Origin: DASQFQ01 sp963802905
Lineage (GTDB): Bacteria > Actinomycetota > Thermoleophilia > Solirubrobacterales > Solirubrobacteraceae
NCBI GenBank assembly: GCA_963802905.1
Contig: CAWDKH010000008.1
Location: 62,001 to 126,000, forward strand
Direction of reading: 5' to 3'
Length of the DNA: 64,000 nt
The position numbers and the translations under genes were made by a program. Below are positions 21,277-29,333 of the stretch, one piece after another; within the stretch, counting starts at the first letter, position 1, and each line of letters starts with the position of its first letter. Under the pieces are notes generated by a model. It searched no databases. It had not been told where the DNA came from and saw only the letters and a list, made by a program, of their open reading frames with translations.

Positions 21277-21329
21277 CTCCCAAGTGACCGCTTCCTGAGC
21301 TGAGGCGCGCCGCTGCCAGACTCATCGGC

Positions 21330-22469
21330 GTGAGTGACGAGCGGCCGAGCTTCAGCGTCGAGTACCTAGAGCCTCCGGCCCCGATCGAGGCGGAGCCGCT
21401 CCCCGACGAGTTCTCCCCCAGCAGCCTCAAGCGCTCGCTGTTCACCCTCGGCGCGATCGTCGCCGTCATCGCCGCGGCGATCGTGCTGCTCCCCGGCCTC
21501 GACTCGCTGCGCGAGCGCTTCAGCGGCGCGCAGCCGGCCTGGCTCGCGTTCGCCGTCCTGCTCGAGCTCGCCTCGTGCGCGTCGTACGTGCTCGTGTTCC
21601 GCGGCGTCTTCTGCGACCGCATGAGCTGGCGCACCAGCACCGAGATCGGGCTGTCCGAGCTGGCCGCCAACTCGCTGCTGTCGGTCGGCGGCGCGGGCGG
21701 CCTCGCGCTCGGCGCCTGGATCCTGCGCCGCGGCGGCCTCCCGGCGACCTACATCGCGCAGCGCACCGTCGCGTTCTTCCTGCTCACGAGCCTCGCCAAC
21801 GTCACCTTCCTCGCCATCGGCGGCCTCGGGCTGGCCACCGGCCTCCTCAACGGCGAGCCCGACTTCCTGCTCGGCCTCGTGCCTGCGCTGATCGCGATCG
21901 CGGTGATCGCCCTCGCGCTTGCGGCCCGCCGTGTCGCGGGCGCGCTCCAGCGGCGCTCGATGCGCGCCAAGCTCACCGCCGGAGCGAGCGCGATCGGCGA
22001 CGGCGTCGACGAGGCGCTCCGCCTGCTCAAGACCGGCGACCTGCGGATCATCCTCGGAGCCTCCGGTTACATGCTCTTCGACGTCGCGATGCTCGGCGTC
22101 TGCTTCGCCGCCTTCGGTCACGACGTGCCGCCCGCCGGCGTGCTGCTCGTGGCCTACATCATCGGCCAGCTCGGCAGCCTGATCCCGATCCCCGGCGGCA
22201 TCGGCGGCGTCGACGGCGGGCTGATCGGCACGCTCGTCCTCTACGGCGTCGACCCCGGCGACGCGGCCGTCGCGGTGATCGCCTACCGCGGGCTGCTGCT
22301 GACGATCCCGGCGCTGCTCGGGCTGCCCGCGCTCGCGATCCTGCGCAAGCGGCTCCAGACCGAGGCGCACGACATCGCCGCCTGCGCGCCCGGGGAGTCC
22401 GTCGAGGTGCTCGGCCGCGGCTCGGTGGAGCGCGGCGTGCCGGTCACTGTGACCGCAGACGGAACATGA
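21330..22469 (+). CDS. Flippase-like integral membrane protein (UPF0104 type), second copy
   Basis: 379 residues, GTG start at 21330. The N-terminal ~40 residues are acidic and cytosolic-looking, followed by about eight membrane segments. SELAANSLLSVGGAGGLALGAWILRRGG and GQLGSLIPIPGGIGGVDGG are the two characteristic motifs of the family. It lies 53 bp after a paralogous gene, probably in one transcript. The role in lipid or polyprenol-linked transport is an inference from the family. The last 26 bases overlap the convergent zinc-finger gene. Confidence 0.78.
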   Translation: MSDERPSFSVEYLEPPAPIEAEPLPDEFSPSSLKRSLFTLGAIVAVIAAAIVLLPGLDSLRERFSGAQPAWLAFAVLLELASCASYVLVFRGVFCDRMSWRTSTEIGLSELAANSLLSVGGAGGLALGAWILRRGGLPATYIAQRTVAFFLLTSLANVTFLAIGGLGLATGLLNGEPDFLLGLVPALIAIAVIALALAARRVAGALQRRSMRAKLTAGASAIGDGVDEALRLLKTGDLRIILGASGYMLFDVAMLGVCFAAFGHDVPPAGVLLVAYIIGQLGSLIPIPGGIGGVDGGLIGTLVLYGVDPGDAAVAVIAYRGLLLTIPALLGLPALAILRKRLQTEAHDIAACAPGESVEVLGRGSVERGVPVTVTADGT

Positions 22470-22719
22470 GCTCGTCCTCGTAGCAGAAGCTCCAGTCCTC
22501 GCCCGGCTCGGCGGAGCGGATGATCGGGTGCGCGCTCTCCGCGTGATGCGCGGTCGCGTGCTTCCCCTCCGAGTTGTCGCAGCAGCCGATGTGCCCGCAC
22601 GTCTGGCACATCCGTAGGTGGACCCAGCGCATGCCGCTGGCGAGGCATTCCTCGCAGCCTTCGACCGGGTCGGGGACGTCGAGCACTTGCACGGCGTCGA
22701 GGTGTTCGCAGGTCGCCAT
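22444..22719 (-). CDS. UBP-type zinc finger protein
   Basis: 91 residues. Cys and His spacing (C4EHL, CEEC, MCQTCGHIGCCD, KHATAHH, HPI) is that of the ZnF-UBP/BUZ domain, which in eukaryotes binds the ubiquitin C-terminus. The bacterial stand-alone version is common in actinobacteria but its ligand is unknown; binding of a free C-terminal tail is only a possibility. It lies 20 bp downstream of the TetR regulator, probably in the same transcript. Confidence 0.85.
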   Translation of the reverse strand: MATCEHLDAVQVLDVPDPVEGCEECLASGMRWVHLRMCQTCGHIGCCDNSEGKHATAHHAESAHPIIRSAEPGEDWSFCYEDELMFRLRSQ

Positions 22720-22739
22720 GACTCAATGCTCGCAGGCGC

Positions 22740-23396
22740 TCAGCGGCGGTGCGGCCGCCACGCAGCCATCGCGCGGTCGGCCTGCTCCTGGTTGAGCGGG
22801 CCGACCGGCAGCGGCGTCGGCGCGTCGCGCCGGGCGCGCAGCCCGTCGAGCTGGATCGCGAGCGCGCGCCGCCACAGCTGCGGCTCGACGGGGAGGCCGA
22901 AGTCGGAGATCGAGCCGGTCATCAGGCTCACGAGCAGGACGTCGTCCTCGACCACGTCGGCGCGCAGCTCGCCGGCGTCGCGCGCGCGCTGGACGAGCTC
23001 GCGGACCAGCGGCCGGATGTGGGCGCGGAACAGCCGCACGCGCTCCCGCCCCTCGGCGCTCTGCAGCAGCAGTTCCTTGAAGCCGCGGTCCTCCGCCTGC
23101 ATCTCCATCGAGCGCTCGATGAAGCCGCTGAACCCGCGCCACGGATCGCTGTCGGCGAGCGCGTCGTCGAGGCAGCCCATGAACTCCTCGAGCCGTTCCT
23201 CGAACAGCGCGGCGATCAGGTCGTCGCGGTTGCGGAAGCGGCGGTAGGCGGTGCCGACGCCGACACCGGCGCGCCGGGCGACCTCGTCCATCGTCGCGTC
23301 GAGCCCGCGCTCGGCGAACACGTCGCGCGCTGCAGCGAGGAGGCGGGCGCGGTTGCGGGCCGCGTCGGCGCGAAGGGGGCGCTCGGCGATTGACAT
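22740..23396 (-). CDS. TetR-family repressor
   Basis: 218 residues from the ATG at 23396. The N-terminal HTH is typical: AARNRARLLAAARDVFAERGLDAT followed by VARRAGVGVGTAYRRFRNRDDL. The C-terminal domain would bind a ligand. It faces the MFS exporter across a 59-bp gap with two inverted repeats, so it probably represses the exporter and itself. A TACAAT box directly upstream of the ATG suggests a leaderless transcript. Confidence 0.88.
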   Translation of the reverse strand: MSIAERPLRADAARNRARLLAAARDVFAERGLDATMDEVARRAGVGVGTAYRRFRNRDDLIAALFEERLEEFMGCLDDALADSDPWRGFSGFIERSMEMQAEDRGFKELLLQSAEGRERVRLFRAHIRPLVRELVQRARDAGELRADVVEDDVLLVSLMTGSISDFGLPVEPQLWRRALAIQLDGLRARRDAPTPLPVGPLNQEQADRAMAAWRPHRR

Positions 23397-23434
23397 GAGG
23401 TCAATTGTACCCACTAAGCGGAGGAACAACCTCC
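23389..23434. promoter_or_regulatory. Operator region of the TetR/MFS divergent pair
   Basis: ATTGACATGAGGTCAAT (23389-23405) is an inverted repeat with 6-bp arms that covers the tetR start codon. GGAGGAACAACCTCC (23420-23434) is a second one with 5-bp arms. On the minus strand TACAAT (23404-23409) is a -10 box 7 bases before the tetR ATG. On the plus strand TACACT (23444-23449) is a -10 box just before the MFS ATG at 23456. Bound repressor would block both promoters. Confidence 0.5.
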
Positions 23435-23455
23435 ACTTCTCGCTACACTGGCCCG

Positions 23456-24988
23456 ATGGCTGCCACTCCCCCCGCTCCCCAGGCCGCCGGAGACGACAAG
23501 CTCGACCGCGGCGTGCTCCTGATCGCCTCCGTCGTCGTCCTCGGCGCGATCATGTCGATCCTCGACGTCACCGTCGTCAACGTTGCGATCAATACGCTCG
23601 CCGAGGAGTTCGACAGTCCGCTGTCGACCATCCAGTGGGTCGTGACCGGCTACACGCTGGCGCTCGCCACGGTGATCCCGCTCACCGGCTGGGCCGCCGA
23701 CCGCTTCGGCACCAAGCGCCTCTACCTGACCTCGATCTTCCTCTTCGTGTGCGGCTCGATGCTCTCGGGCCTCGCGTGGAGCGCCGAGTCACTGATCGGC
23801 TTCCGCATTCTCCAGGGCTTCGGCGGCGGCATGATCATGCCGCTCGGCATGACGATCCTGACCCGCGCCGCCGGCCCGCAACGCGTCGGCCGCGTGATGG
23901 CGATCATCGGCGTCCCGATGCTGCTCGGCCCGATCCTGGGCCCGATCCTCGGCGGCTGGCTGGTCGACGCCGCCTCATGGCGCTGGATCTTCTTCATCAA
24001 CCTGCCGATCGGGATCGCCGCGCTGATCGCGTCCCAGCGCATCCTGGCGCGCGACGTGCCGCAGCCCGGGCATCGCCTCGACGTGGTCGGGCTCGCACTG
24101 CTCTCGCCCGGCCTCGCGCTGCTCATCTACGGCCTCGCCGAGACGAGCGGCGACGGCGGCTTCGGCCGCTGGCAGGTCATCGGCCCCGGCCTCGTCGGGC
24201 TCGCCATGCTGGCCGCCTTCGTGCGCCACGGCCTGCGCACGCAGGACGCGCTGATCGACCTGCGGCTGTTCGCCAACCGCGTCTTCGCCGCCTCCTCGGC
24301 CACGCTGGTCCTGGTGATCATCGCCGTCTTCGGCGGCATGCTCCTGCTCCCGCTCTACCTCCAGGTCGTGCGCGGCGAGAGCGCGATGGACACCGGCCTG
24401 CTGCTGGCGCCGCAGGGCCTCGGCGCGATGGTCGCGATGCCGATCGCCGGCCGCCTGACAGACAGGACGGGCGTCGGCCGGATCGTGCCCGTGGGGCTCG
24501 CGATCGTCGGCGTCTCCTTCCTCGGGTTGACCCAGCTCGCGGCCGACACCTCGTACTGGCTGCTGTCCGGCCTGCTCTTCCTGATGGGCCTCGGCATGGG
24601 CGCGACGATGATGCCGACGTTCTCCGGCGCGATGCAGACGCTGCGCCGCGCCGCGATCGCCCGCGCGAGCACGACGCTGAACATCGAGCAGCAGGTCGGC
24701 GCCTCGATCGGCACCGCCGTGCTGTCGGTGCTGCTGACCCACGAGCTGACCAGCCGCCTCCCCGGCGGTGGCGGGAGCGGCATCGGCACCTCGCTGCCGC
24801 CGGCCGTCCGCGAGCGCGTCGCGCCCGCGATGGCGGAGGCGTTCGGCGCGACCTTCTGGTACGCCCTCGCGCTCGTCGTCGTCGCGTTCGTCGTGGCGAT
24901 CGTGCTACTCCCGAAGGAGAAGCCCGAGCCGCTCGACGAGCCGGACGAAGTCGAGGCCGGCGTGCCGCCGGTCCTCGTCGCGCATTAG
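23456..24988 (+). CDS. MFS drug exporter, DHA2 (EmrB/QacA) family
   Basis: 510 residues with 14 hydrophobic segments. LDVTVVNVAINTL is the DHA2 N-terminal motif, TGWAADRFGTKRLYL motif A, and PMLLGPILGPILGG motif C. These are proton-coupled exporters of drugs or toxic metabolites. It is divergent from a TetR gene, the usual arrangement for inducible efflux. The transcript is probably leaderless, since the -10 box TACACT ends 6 bases before the ATG. The stop overlaps the convergent gene by 4 bases. Confidence 0.92.
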   Translation: MAATPPAPQAAGDDKLDRGVLLIASVVVLGAIMSILDVTVVNVAINTLAEEFDSPLSTIQWVVTGYTLALATVIPLTGWAADRFGTKRLYLTSIFLFVCGSMLSGLAWSAESLIGFRILQGFGGGMIMPLGMTILTRAAGPQRVGRVMAIIGVPMLLGPILGPILGGWLVDAASWRWIFFINLPIGIAALIASQRILARDVPQPGHRLDVVGLALLSPGLALLIYGLAETSGDGGFGRWQVIGPGLVGLAMLAAFVRHGLRTQDALIDLRLFANRVFAASSATLVLVIIAVFGGMLLLPLYLQVVRGESAMDTGLLLAPQGLGAMVAMPIAGRLTDRTGVGRIVPVGLAIVGVSFLGLTQLAADTSYWLLSGLLFLMGLGMGATMMPTFSGAMQTLRRAAIARASTTLNIEQQVGASIGTAVLSVLLTHELTSRLPGGGGSGIGTSLPPAVRERVAPAMAEAFGATFWYALALVVVAFVVAIVLLPKEKPEPLDEPDEVEAGVPPVLVAH

Positions 24989-25470
24989 GGCGTCGTGAAG
25001 CGGAACACCGTGTCGTCCGGCTGCGGGTCGGGGTTGTCGACGTACGTCACCTCGCCGCTCGCGCCTCGATAGCGGCCGGTGCCGCCGGTGATCGCGAAGC
25101 GCCCGGGCGCGGTCTGGTTGTAGTACGCGAGGAACTGGACGGTCAGGTCGCCCTCCGGGAGCGAGTTCGTGGCGACGCAGTGGTAGGTCGCCGGAAGCTG
25201 GACGAGTTTGCATACTCCCCCGTCGGAGCCGACCTTCTTGCCGCCGATGTAGAGGTTGGCGGCGTACACATCCTCGTCACCCACGGAGTCGGGCTTGTTC
25301 GACCCCGAGTGGTCGAGGTCGAGGTAGATGTCCTGCCCGGTATCTCGCGTCACGTGGATGACGTGGTGGCGCTTGCTTCCGCTCGCCGGCGACGAGGCTC
25401 CGGCGAGGGTGACGGCGCCGCCGGCAACAAGCACCGCGACGGCCGCGCTCAGGACGAAGGTTCTCGGCAT
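24985..25470 (-). CDS. Secreted allene oxide cyclase/dirigent-barrel-like protein
   Basis: 161 residues with a signal peptide (VLSAAVAVLVAGGAVTLAGASS). The mature part reads as a small beta-barrel with QDIYLDLDHSG, TYHCVATNSLPEG, AITGGTGRYRGASGEV and a closing beta strand. The GGTGRYRGASG turn is typical of the allene oxide cyclase barrel/dirigent-like family in actinobacteria. The ligand is unknown. It lies 10 bases after a small membrane protein gene in the same direction, so probably one operon. Confidence 0.7.
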   Translation of the reverse strand: MPRTFVLSAAVAVLVAGGAVTLAGASSPASGSKRHHVIHVTRDTGQDIYLDLDHSGSNKPDSVGDEDVYAANLYIGGKKVGSDGGVCKLVQLPATYHCVATNSLPEGDLTVQFLAYYNQTAPGRFAITGGTGRYRGASGEVTYVDNPDPQPDDTVFRFTTP

Positions 25471-25480
25471 GATGACCTCC

Positions 25481-25858
25481 TCAGGTCGGGATGGTGCGAT
25501 GGCGTCGCCGGACCACGACGTGGCGACGCCCGATTGCCGCCAGCGCCAACGCGCTCGGGCCCGCCAGGACGATGAGCGGCCAGCCCGGCTCGCCGTCGTC
25601 GGAGTCGGCGCGGCTCAGCGTCTCCGGCTCGCCGTAGGACGAGTAGTAGAGCTCGGCGGGCGAAGGCGGCTCGGGATAGGAGGAGGAGTAGTAGCGCTCT
25701 TTCGCCAGCTCGTCACTTCCGCGCGCCGTGTACGCCGGCGCCGGCGCGGCGATGGCCACAGTGAGCACGAGCGAGGCGATTGCGCATCGCGCACGGCGTG
25801 CGCGCTCAGGGAGCAGGCGGTGAAGCGGGGCCGGCTGGTGAGTGGGGATCGACATCAT
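25481..25858 (-). CDS. Small exported protein with C-terminal membrane anchor, unknown function
   Basis: 125 residues. There is a signal peptide-like stretch (IASLVLTVAIAAPAPAYTA), a Tyr/Ser/Pro-rich middle with a repeated YYSS (ERYYSSSYPEPPSPAELYYSS), then a transmembrane segment (WPLIVLAGPSALALAAIG) and a basic tail (RRHVVVRRRHR). This fits a surface protein tethered by its C-terminus. Its first 53 bases overlap the 3' end of the LAL gene. A motif shared with LAL-adjacent genes lies 31 nt upstream. No family is recognised. Confidence 0.55.
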   Translation of the reverse strand: MMSIPTHQPAPLHRLLPERARRARCAIASLVLTVAIAAPAPAYTARGSDELAKERYYSSSYPEPPSPAELYYSSYGEPETLSRADSDDGEPGWPLIVLAGPSALALAAIGRRHVVVRRRHRTIPT

Positions 25859-28679
25859 GGGCCGACGCTACGTCTGGCGCCACCGGCCGGAAACGGTGAG
25901 ATCCCTGAACTTTGGGCCGCGCCAAAACCGCCTGGCGCGCGAGCTCGGTGCGCGACCGCACGCCGAGCTTCTGGAAGATCTGACGCAGGTGGGACTCCAC
26001 CGTGCGCGGGCTGAGGAACAGCGTGGCCGCGACCTCCTTGTTGGTGCCGCCCTCGGCCACGAGCTCGGCGACCCGCTGCTCGGTGGCAGTGAGGTCCGAA
26101 CCGCCGGGATGCCGCCCGCTGATGCGGGCCAGCTCCTCGCCGGCCCGCCGGCTCCACGGCACCGCGCCGAGTGCGTCGAACACGTCCTGTGCCTCGCTCA
26201 GCGTCGCCCGCGCTTCGCGACGGCGCATCGCCCGTCGCTGCGCGGCTCCGAGATCCAGCAGCGTGCGCGCACGGGCGAACGGCATCGTCACCCGCCCGTG
26301 CTGCGCGACCGCGCCCTCGAACGCGTCGATCGCGGCGACCTGATCACCGGCCGCGGCCGCGAGCAGCCCGCGGCCGCGCAGTGCCCCGGCGAGAGCCGAA
26401 GCTCGATCGAGCGCCCGGCCGCGCTCTTCGAGCCAGTCGGCTGCCTCGGCGGCAGCTTCCAGGTCTCCGGCGGCCACGAGCGCCTCGATCTCATCGGACA
26501 CGAACAGGATCGCGCCGGGCTCGCCCACACCGGCCGCCACGAGCCGTGCCCGCAGTGGGCCGAGTCTCGCGGCGGCGTTGCCGGGGTCGCCGAGAGCGAG
26601 GTCGACGAGCGCGAGCGCCCACTGGGCATGGATCCGCGCCAGCGCGACCGAGCGCTCGCCGGTGATCTCTCGCGCGCGCTCCGCATCCGCGCGGGCGTCG
26701 GCCGCGCGCCCGGTGCACGCGCGGACTAGCGCCTGAGCCGCCAGCGCGATCGCCTCATGTTGTCGCTCGCCTGCCTGCACCGCAGCCTCGTAGCCCCGGG
26801 TCGCACTCGTCTCCGCATCCGGCCACCGTCCGGCAACGAACTCCGCCAACGCCAGGTGCGTGAGGACGGCGGGGATCGACCCGTCATCGCCTCGCTCGCC
26901 CGCCTGCCGTTCAAGCCGCCGGTACTGCGCGATCGCCTCGTCCTGCCGATCGGTCCACAGGGCCACACCCGCTCGCGACATGCTGGGCCAGCCGACGGCG
27001 CGCAATCCCCAGGCCTCCGGGCCGAGGTTTTCGGCGTCCTGGAGGACAGCGTCAGCGTCAGGCCCGCCGCGCAGGGCGGCGACGCAGGCCACGCCACAGA
27101 GGTTCTCACTCATCGACCAAACGTCGCCTCGGCGCCGAGCGAGGTCGACTGCCTCCGCCCACAGGCGCGCCATGTCGTCGAGGTCCTCGAACATGAACAG
27201 CAGCGCGGTCGCGACGCAGTTAACGGCGTGCCCACGTGCCGTCGTGTCGCTCCTGAAGCCGGCGAGCGCGCGCCGCGCGAGCGCCAGGCCCTCCGGCTGC
27301 TCGGCCCGGAAGAGGTGGATCCACGCGAGCTCACATAGCGCCTCGGCGCGCGCTTCGCCCGACGCGCCCGCGGTCGCCGTCTCCTCGAGCACGGCCCGCG
27401 CCTGCTCGGTGTCGGCGGCTGCCCAGTGGTACCGCGCCGCTCGGATCGCTCGACGGTCACGCTCACCGGGTGCGTCCGGCGGCGTCAGCCGGCGCGCAAC
27501 CTCGCACAGCTCCGCCGCCGCCGCGGTCGCGCCGCGCTCTATGGCGCGCGCCGCGGCTCGCTCCAGGGCGCTCGCCACGCCTTCGTCGGGATCGTCCGTG
27601 GCGATCGCGAGCAGGCGGGCGCGCTCGTCCTCGTCTGCGACGACCGCGGCGAGCCGTCGGTACAGCGCTCGCCGGCGCACCGGATCGAGCGCCTCGACGG
27701 CGGCGGCTGCGAGCAGCGGGTGCGAGAACCGCAGGCGCTCGCCGTCAAGCTCGAGCACGTGCGCCGCGAAGGCCGGACGTAGCGCCTCTTCTCCCTCGGG
27801 CAGCGACCTCACCAGCCTCAGCGTCGGATGTGCCAGCGCCGAGATCGATGCCAGGACCTCACGGGTCGCCTCCGGCAACGCGGCGATCCGGCCGGCGACG
27901 AGCTCCGCCAACCGCTCCGGGAGGCGAGGGATCAGACCTTCGGCGAGCGACGCCGGTTGCCGGTCGAATACCCGAGCGATCTCCAGTGCGTAGAACGGAT
28001 TGCCGCCGGACGCGGCGTGGAGGCGCCGCAGCACCGGCAGCGCGAACGTCTGCCCGAGGCGGTCACGGAGCAGGCGGTGCAGTTCTCCCACGTCCATGGG
28101 CGGGACTGCGATCGGCCGTGCCGAGCGGAGGCCATCGAGGGCACCCGGCGCGGGCTCGCCCAGGCGGCGCGCCAGCAGCGCCCCCACGGGCTCGTTGCTC
28201 AGACGCCGCCAGGCAAACGACAGCACCGCCACCGAGGCGGCGTCCGACCACTGCACGTCGTCGACCGCGACCACTACCGGACCCGTGGAGGTAAGCGCAC
28301 GCAGCGCGCTCATCAGGGCCACGCCGACCGCGCGCTCGTCGAGCGGCGCACGCGCCGGTTCCATCAGCAACGCCACACGCAACGCCTCGGCCTGGGGCGA
28401 CGGCAAATCCTCGAGCGCGTGATCCAGGTCATGGCCGACAAGATCGCCGAGTACGGCGAACGGCAAGTGCGCCTCGGCCTCTACCGGCCGTGCGGCGAGC
28501 ACGCGGCACCCGCGGTCGCGCGCGAGCGCGACTGCCCACCCCCACAGCGTGCTCTTGCCCATGCCGGCCTCGCCTTCGAGCGAGAGCGCCGCCGGACCGC
28601 TCGCCACCTGGTCGACGAATGCCTCGAGTTCCGCGCGTTCGGCCACTCTGCCCACCACAGCGATGGACGAGTCCGCCAC
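25806..28679 (-). CDS. LAL-type LuxR regulator (large ATPase with C-terminal HTH)
   Basis: 957 residues, intact. Walker A GEAGMGKS is at 36-43, Walker B VVVAVDDVQWSD near 138, a sensor-like ASGGNPFYALEIAR follows, then about 500 residues of TPR-like helices and a LuxR HTH near 885-935 (LTATEQRVAELVAEGGTNKEVA...SPRTVESHLRQIFQKLGV). A 30-residue Pro/His-rich tail follows the HTH and overlaps the next gene. It is an ATP-dependent transcription activator with unknown inducer. The neighbouring genes for secreted proteins and a two-component system are possible targets. Confidence 0.9.
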   Translation of the reverse strand: MADSSIAVVGRVAERAELEAFVDQVASGPAALSLEGEAGMGKSTLWGWAVALARDRGCRVLAARPVEAEAHLPFAVLGDLVGHDLDHALEDLPSPQAEALRVALLMEPARAPLDERAVGVALMSALRALTSTGPVVVAVDDVQWSDAASVAVLSFAWRRLSNEPVGALLARRLGEPAPGALDGLRSARPIAVPPMDVGELHRLLRDRLGQTFALPVLRRLHAASGGNPFYALEIARVFDRQPASLAEGLIPRLPERLAELVAGRIAALPEATREVLASISALAHPTLRLVRSLPEGEEALRPAFAAHVLELDGERLRFSHPLLAAAAVEALDPVRRRALYRRLAAVVADEDERARLLAIATDDPDEGVASALERAAARAIERGATAAAAELCEVARRLTPPDAPGERDRRAIRAARYHWAAADTEQARAVLEETATAGASGEARAEALCELAWIHLFRAEQPEGLALARRALAGFRSDTTARGHAVNCVATALLFMFEDLDDMARLWAEAVDLARRRGDVWSMSENLCGVACVAALRGGPDADAVLQDAENLGPEAWGLRAVGWPSMSRAGVALWTDRQDEAIAQYRRLERQAGERGDDGSIPAVLTHLALAEFVAGRWPDAETSATRGYEAAVQAGERQHEAIALAAQALVRACTGRAADARADAERAREITGERSVALARIHAQWALALVDLALGDPGNAAARLGPLRARLVAAGVGEPGAILFVSDEIEALVAAGDLEAAAEAADWLEERGRALDRASALAGALRGRGLLAAAAGDQVAAIDAFEGAVAQHGRVTMPFARARTLLDLGAAQRRAMRRREARATLSEAQDVFDALGAVPWSRRAGEELARISGRHPGGSDLTATEQRVAELVAEGGTNKEVAATLFLSPRTVESHLRQIFQKLGVRSRTELARQAVLARPKVQGSHRFRPVAPDVASAHDVDPHSPAGPASPPAP
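25890..25910 (-). promoter_or_regulatory. LAL-associated motif, copy 3 (upstream of small exported protein)
   Basis: The minus strand reads GTTCAGGGATCTCACCGTTTC, ending 31 nt before the ATG at 25858; it lies inside the 3' coding end of the LAL gene. Aligned to the 14.6-kb copy, about 16 of 21 positions agree, with CACCG and the GAT core kept. Confidence 0.4.
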
Positions 28680-28688
28680 GTCGGTCGC

Positions 28689-29333
28689 CTAGTGCCGGAG
28701 AAAGGTCAGCACGGCGAGGATGCGCCGGTGGTCGTCCTCGCCGGGCGGCAGGTCGAGCTTCGAGAAGATCGAGGTGACGTGCTTGGTCACCGCGCGCTGG
28801 GTGACGTCGAGCTGGTCGGCGATCGCCTTGTTCGACCGGCCCTCCGCGACGAGCTCGAGCACCTCGCGCTCGCGCGGGGTCAGCGTGCCCAGCGGCCCGT
28901 CGCCGCGCGGGTCGGCCAGCAGGCGCGAGACGACCTGCGGGTCGAGCGCCGAGCCGCCGCCCGCGACGTGGCGCAGCGTGCGCACGAAGTCCTCGACGTC
29001 GGTCACCCGCTCCTTGAGCAGGTAGCCGAGCCCCCGCGGACTCTCGACGAGCGCGCGCATCGCGATCCCCACCTCGACGTGCTGGGAGAGGATCAGAATC
29101 CCGATATCCGGATGGCGCTCGCGCACCGTGCGCGCCGCGTCGAGGCCCTCCTCGGTGTGGGTCGGCGGCATCCGCACGTCGACGATCGCGGCGTCGGGCT
29201 CGTGCTCGTCGACCAGGCGCACGAGCGCGTCGCCGTCGTCGGCCTCCGCCACCACCTCGACACCGGCGCGCCGCAGCAGCGAGGCGATGCCCTCGCGCAC
29301 GAGCAGGCTGTCGTCGGCGATCACGATCCGCAT
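28689..29333 (-). CDS. NarL/FixJ-type response regulator
   Basis: 214 residues. The receiver domain has the acidic pair Asp7/Asp8, phospho-acceptor Asp52 in VDVRMP, Ser83 and Lys107 (GYLLKERV). The C-terminal LuxR HTH is LTPREREVLELVAEGRSNKAIADQLDVTQRAVTKHVTSIFSKL. It overlaps the histidine kinase gene upstream by 13 bases, the standard operon layout for a NarL-type pair. It lies 9 bp upstream of the second LAL regulator. The signal and target genes are unknown. Confidence 0.92.
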   Translation of the reverse strand: MRIVIADDSLLVREGIASLLRRAGVEVVAEADDGDALVRLVDEHEPDAAIVDVRMPPTHTEEGLDAARTVRERHPDIGILILSQHVEVGIAMRALVESPRGLGYLLKERVTDVEDFVRTLRHVAGGGSALDPQVVSRLLADPRGDGPLGTLTPREREVLELVAEGRSNKAIADQLDVTQRAVTKHVTSIFSKLDLPPGEDDHRRILAVLTFLRH

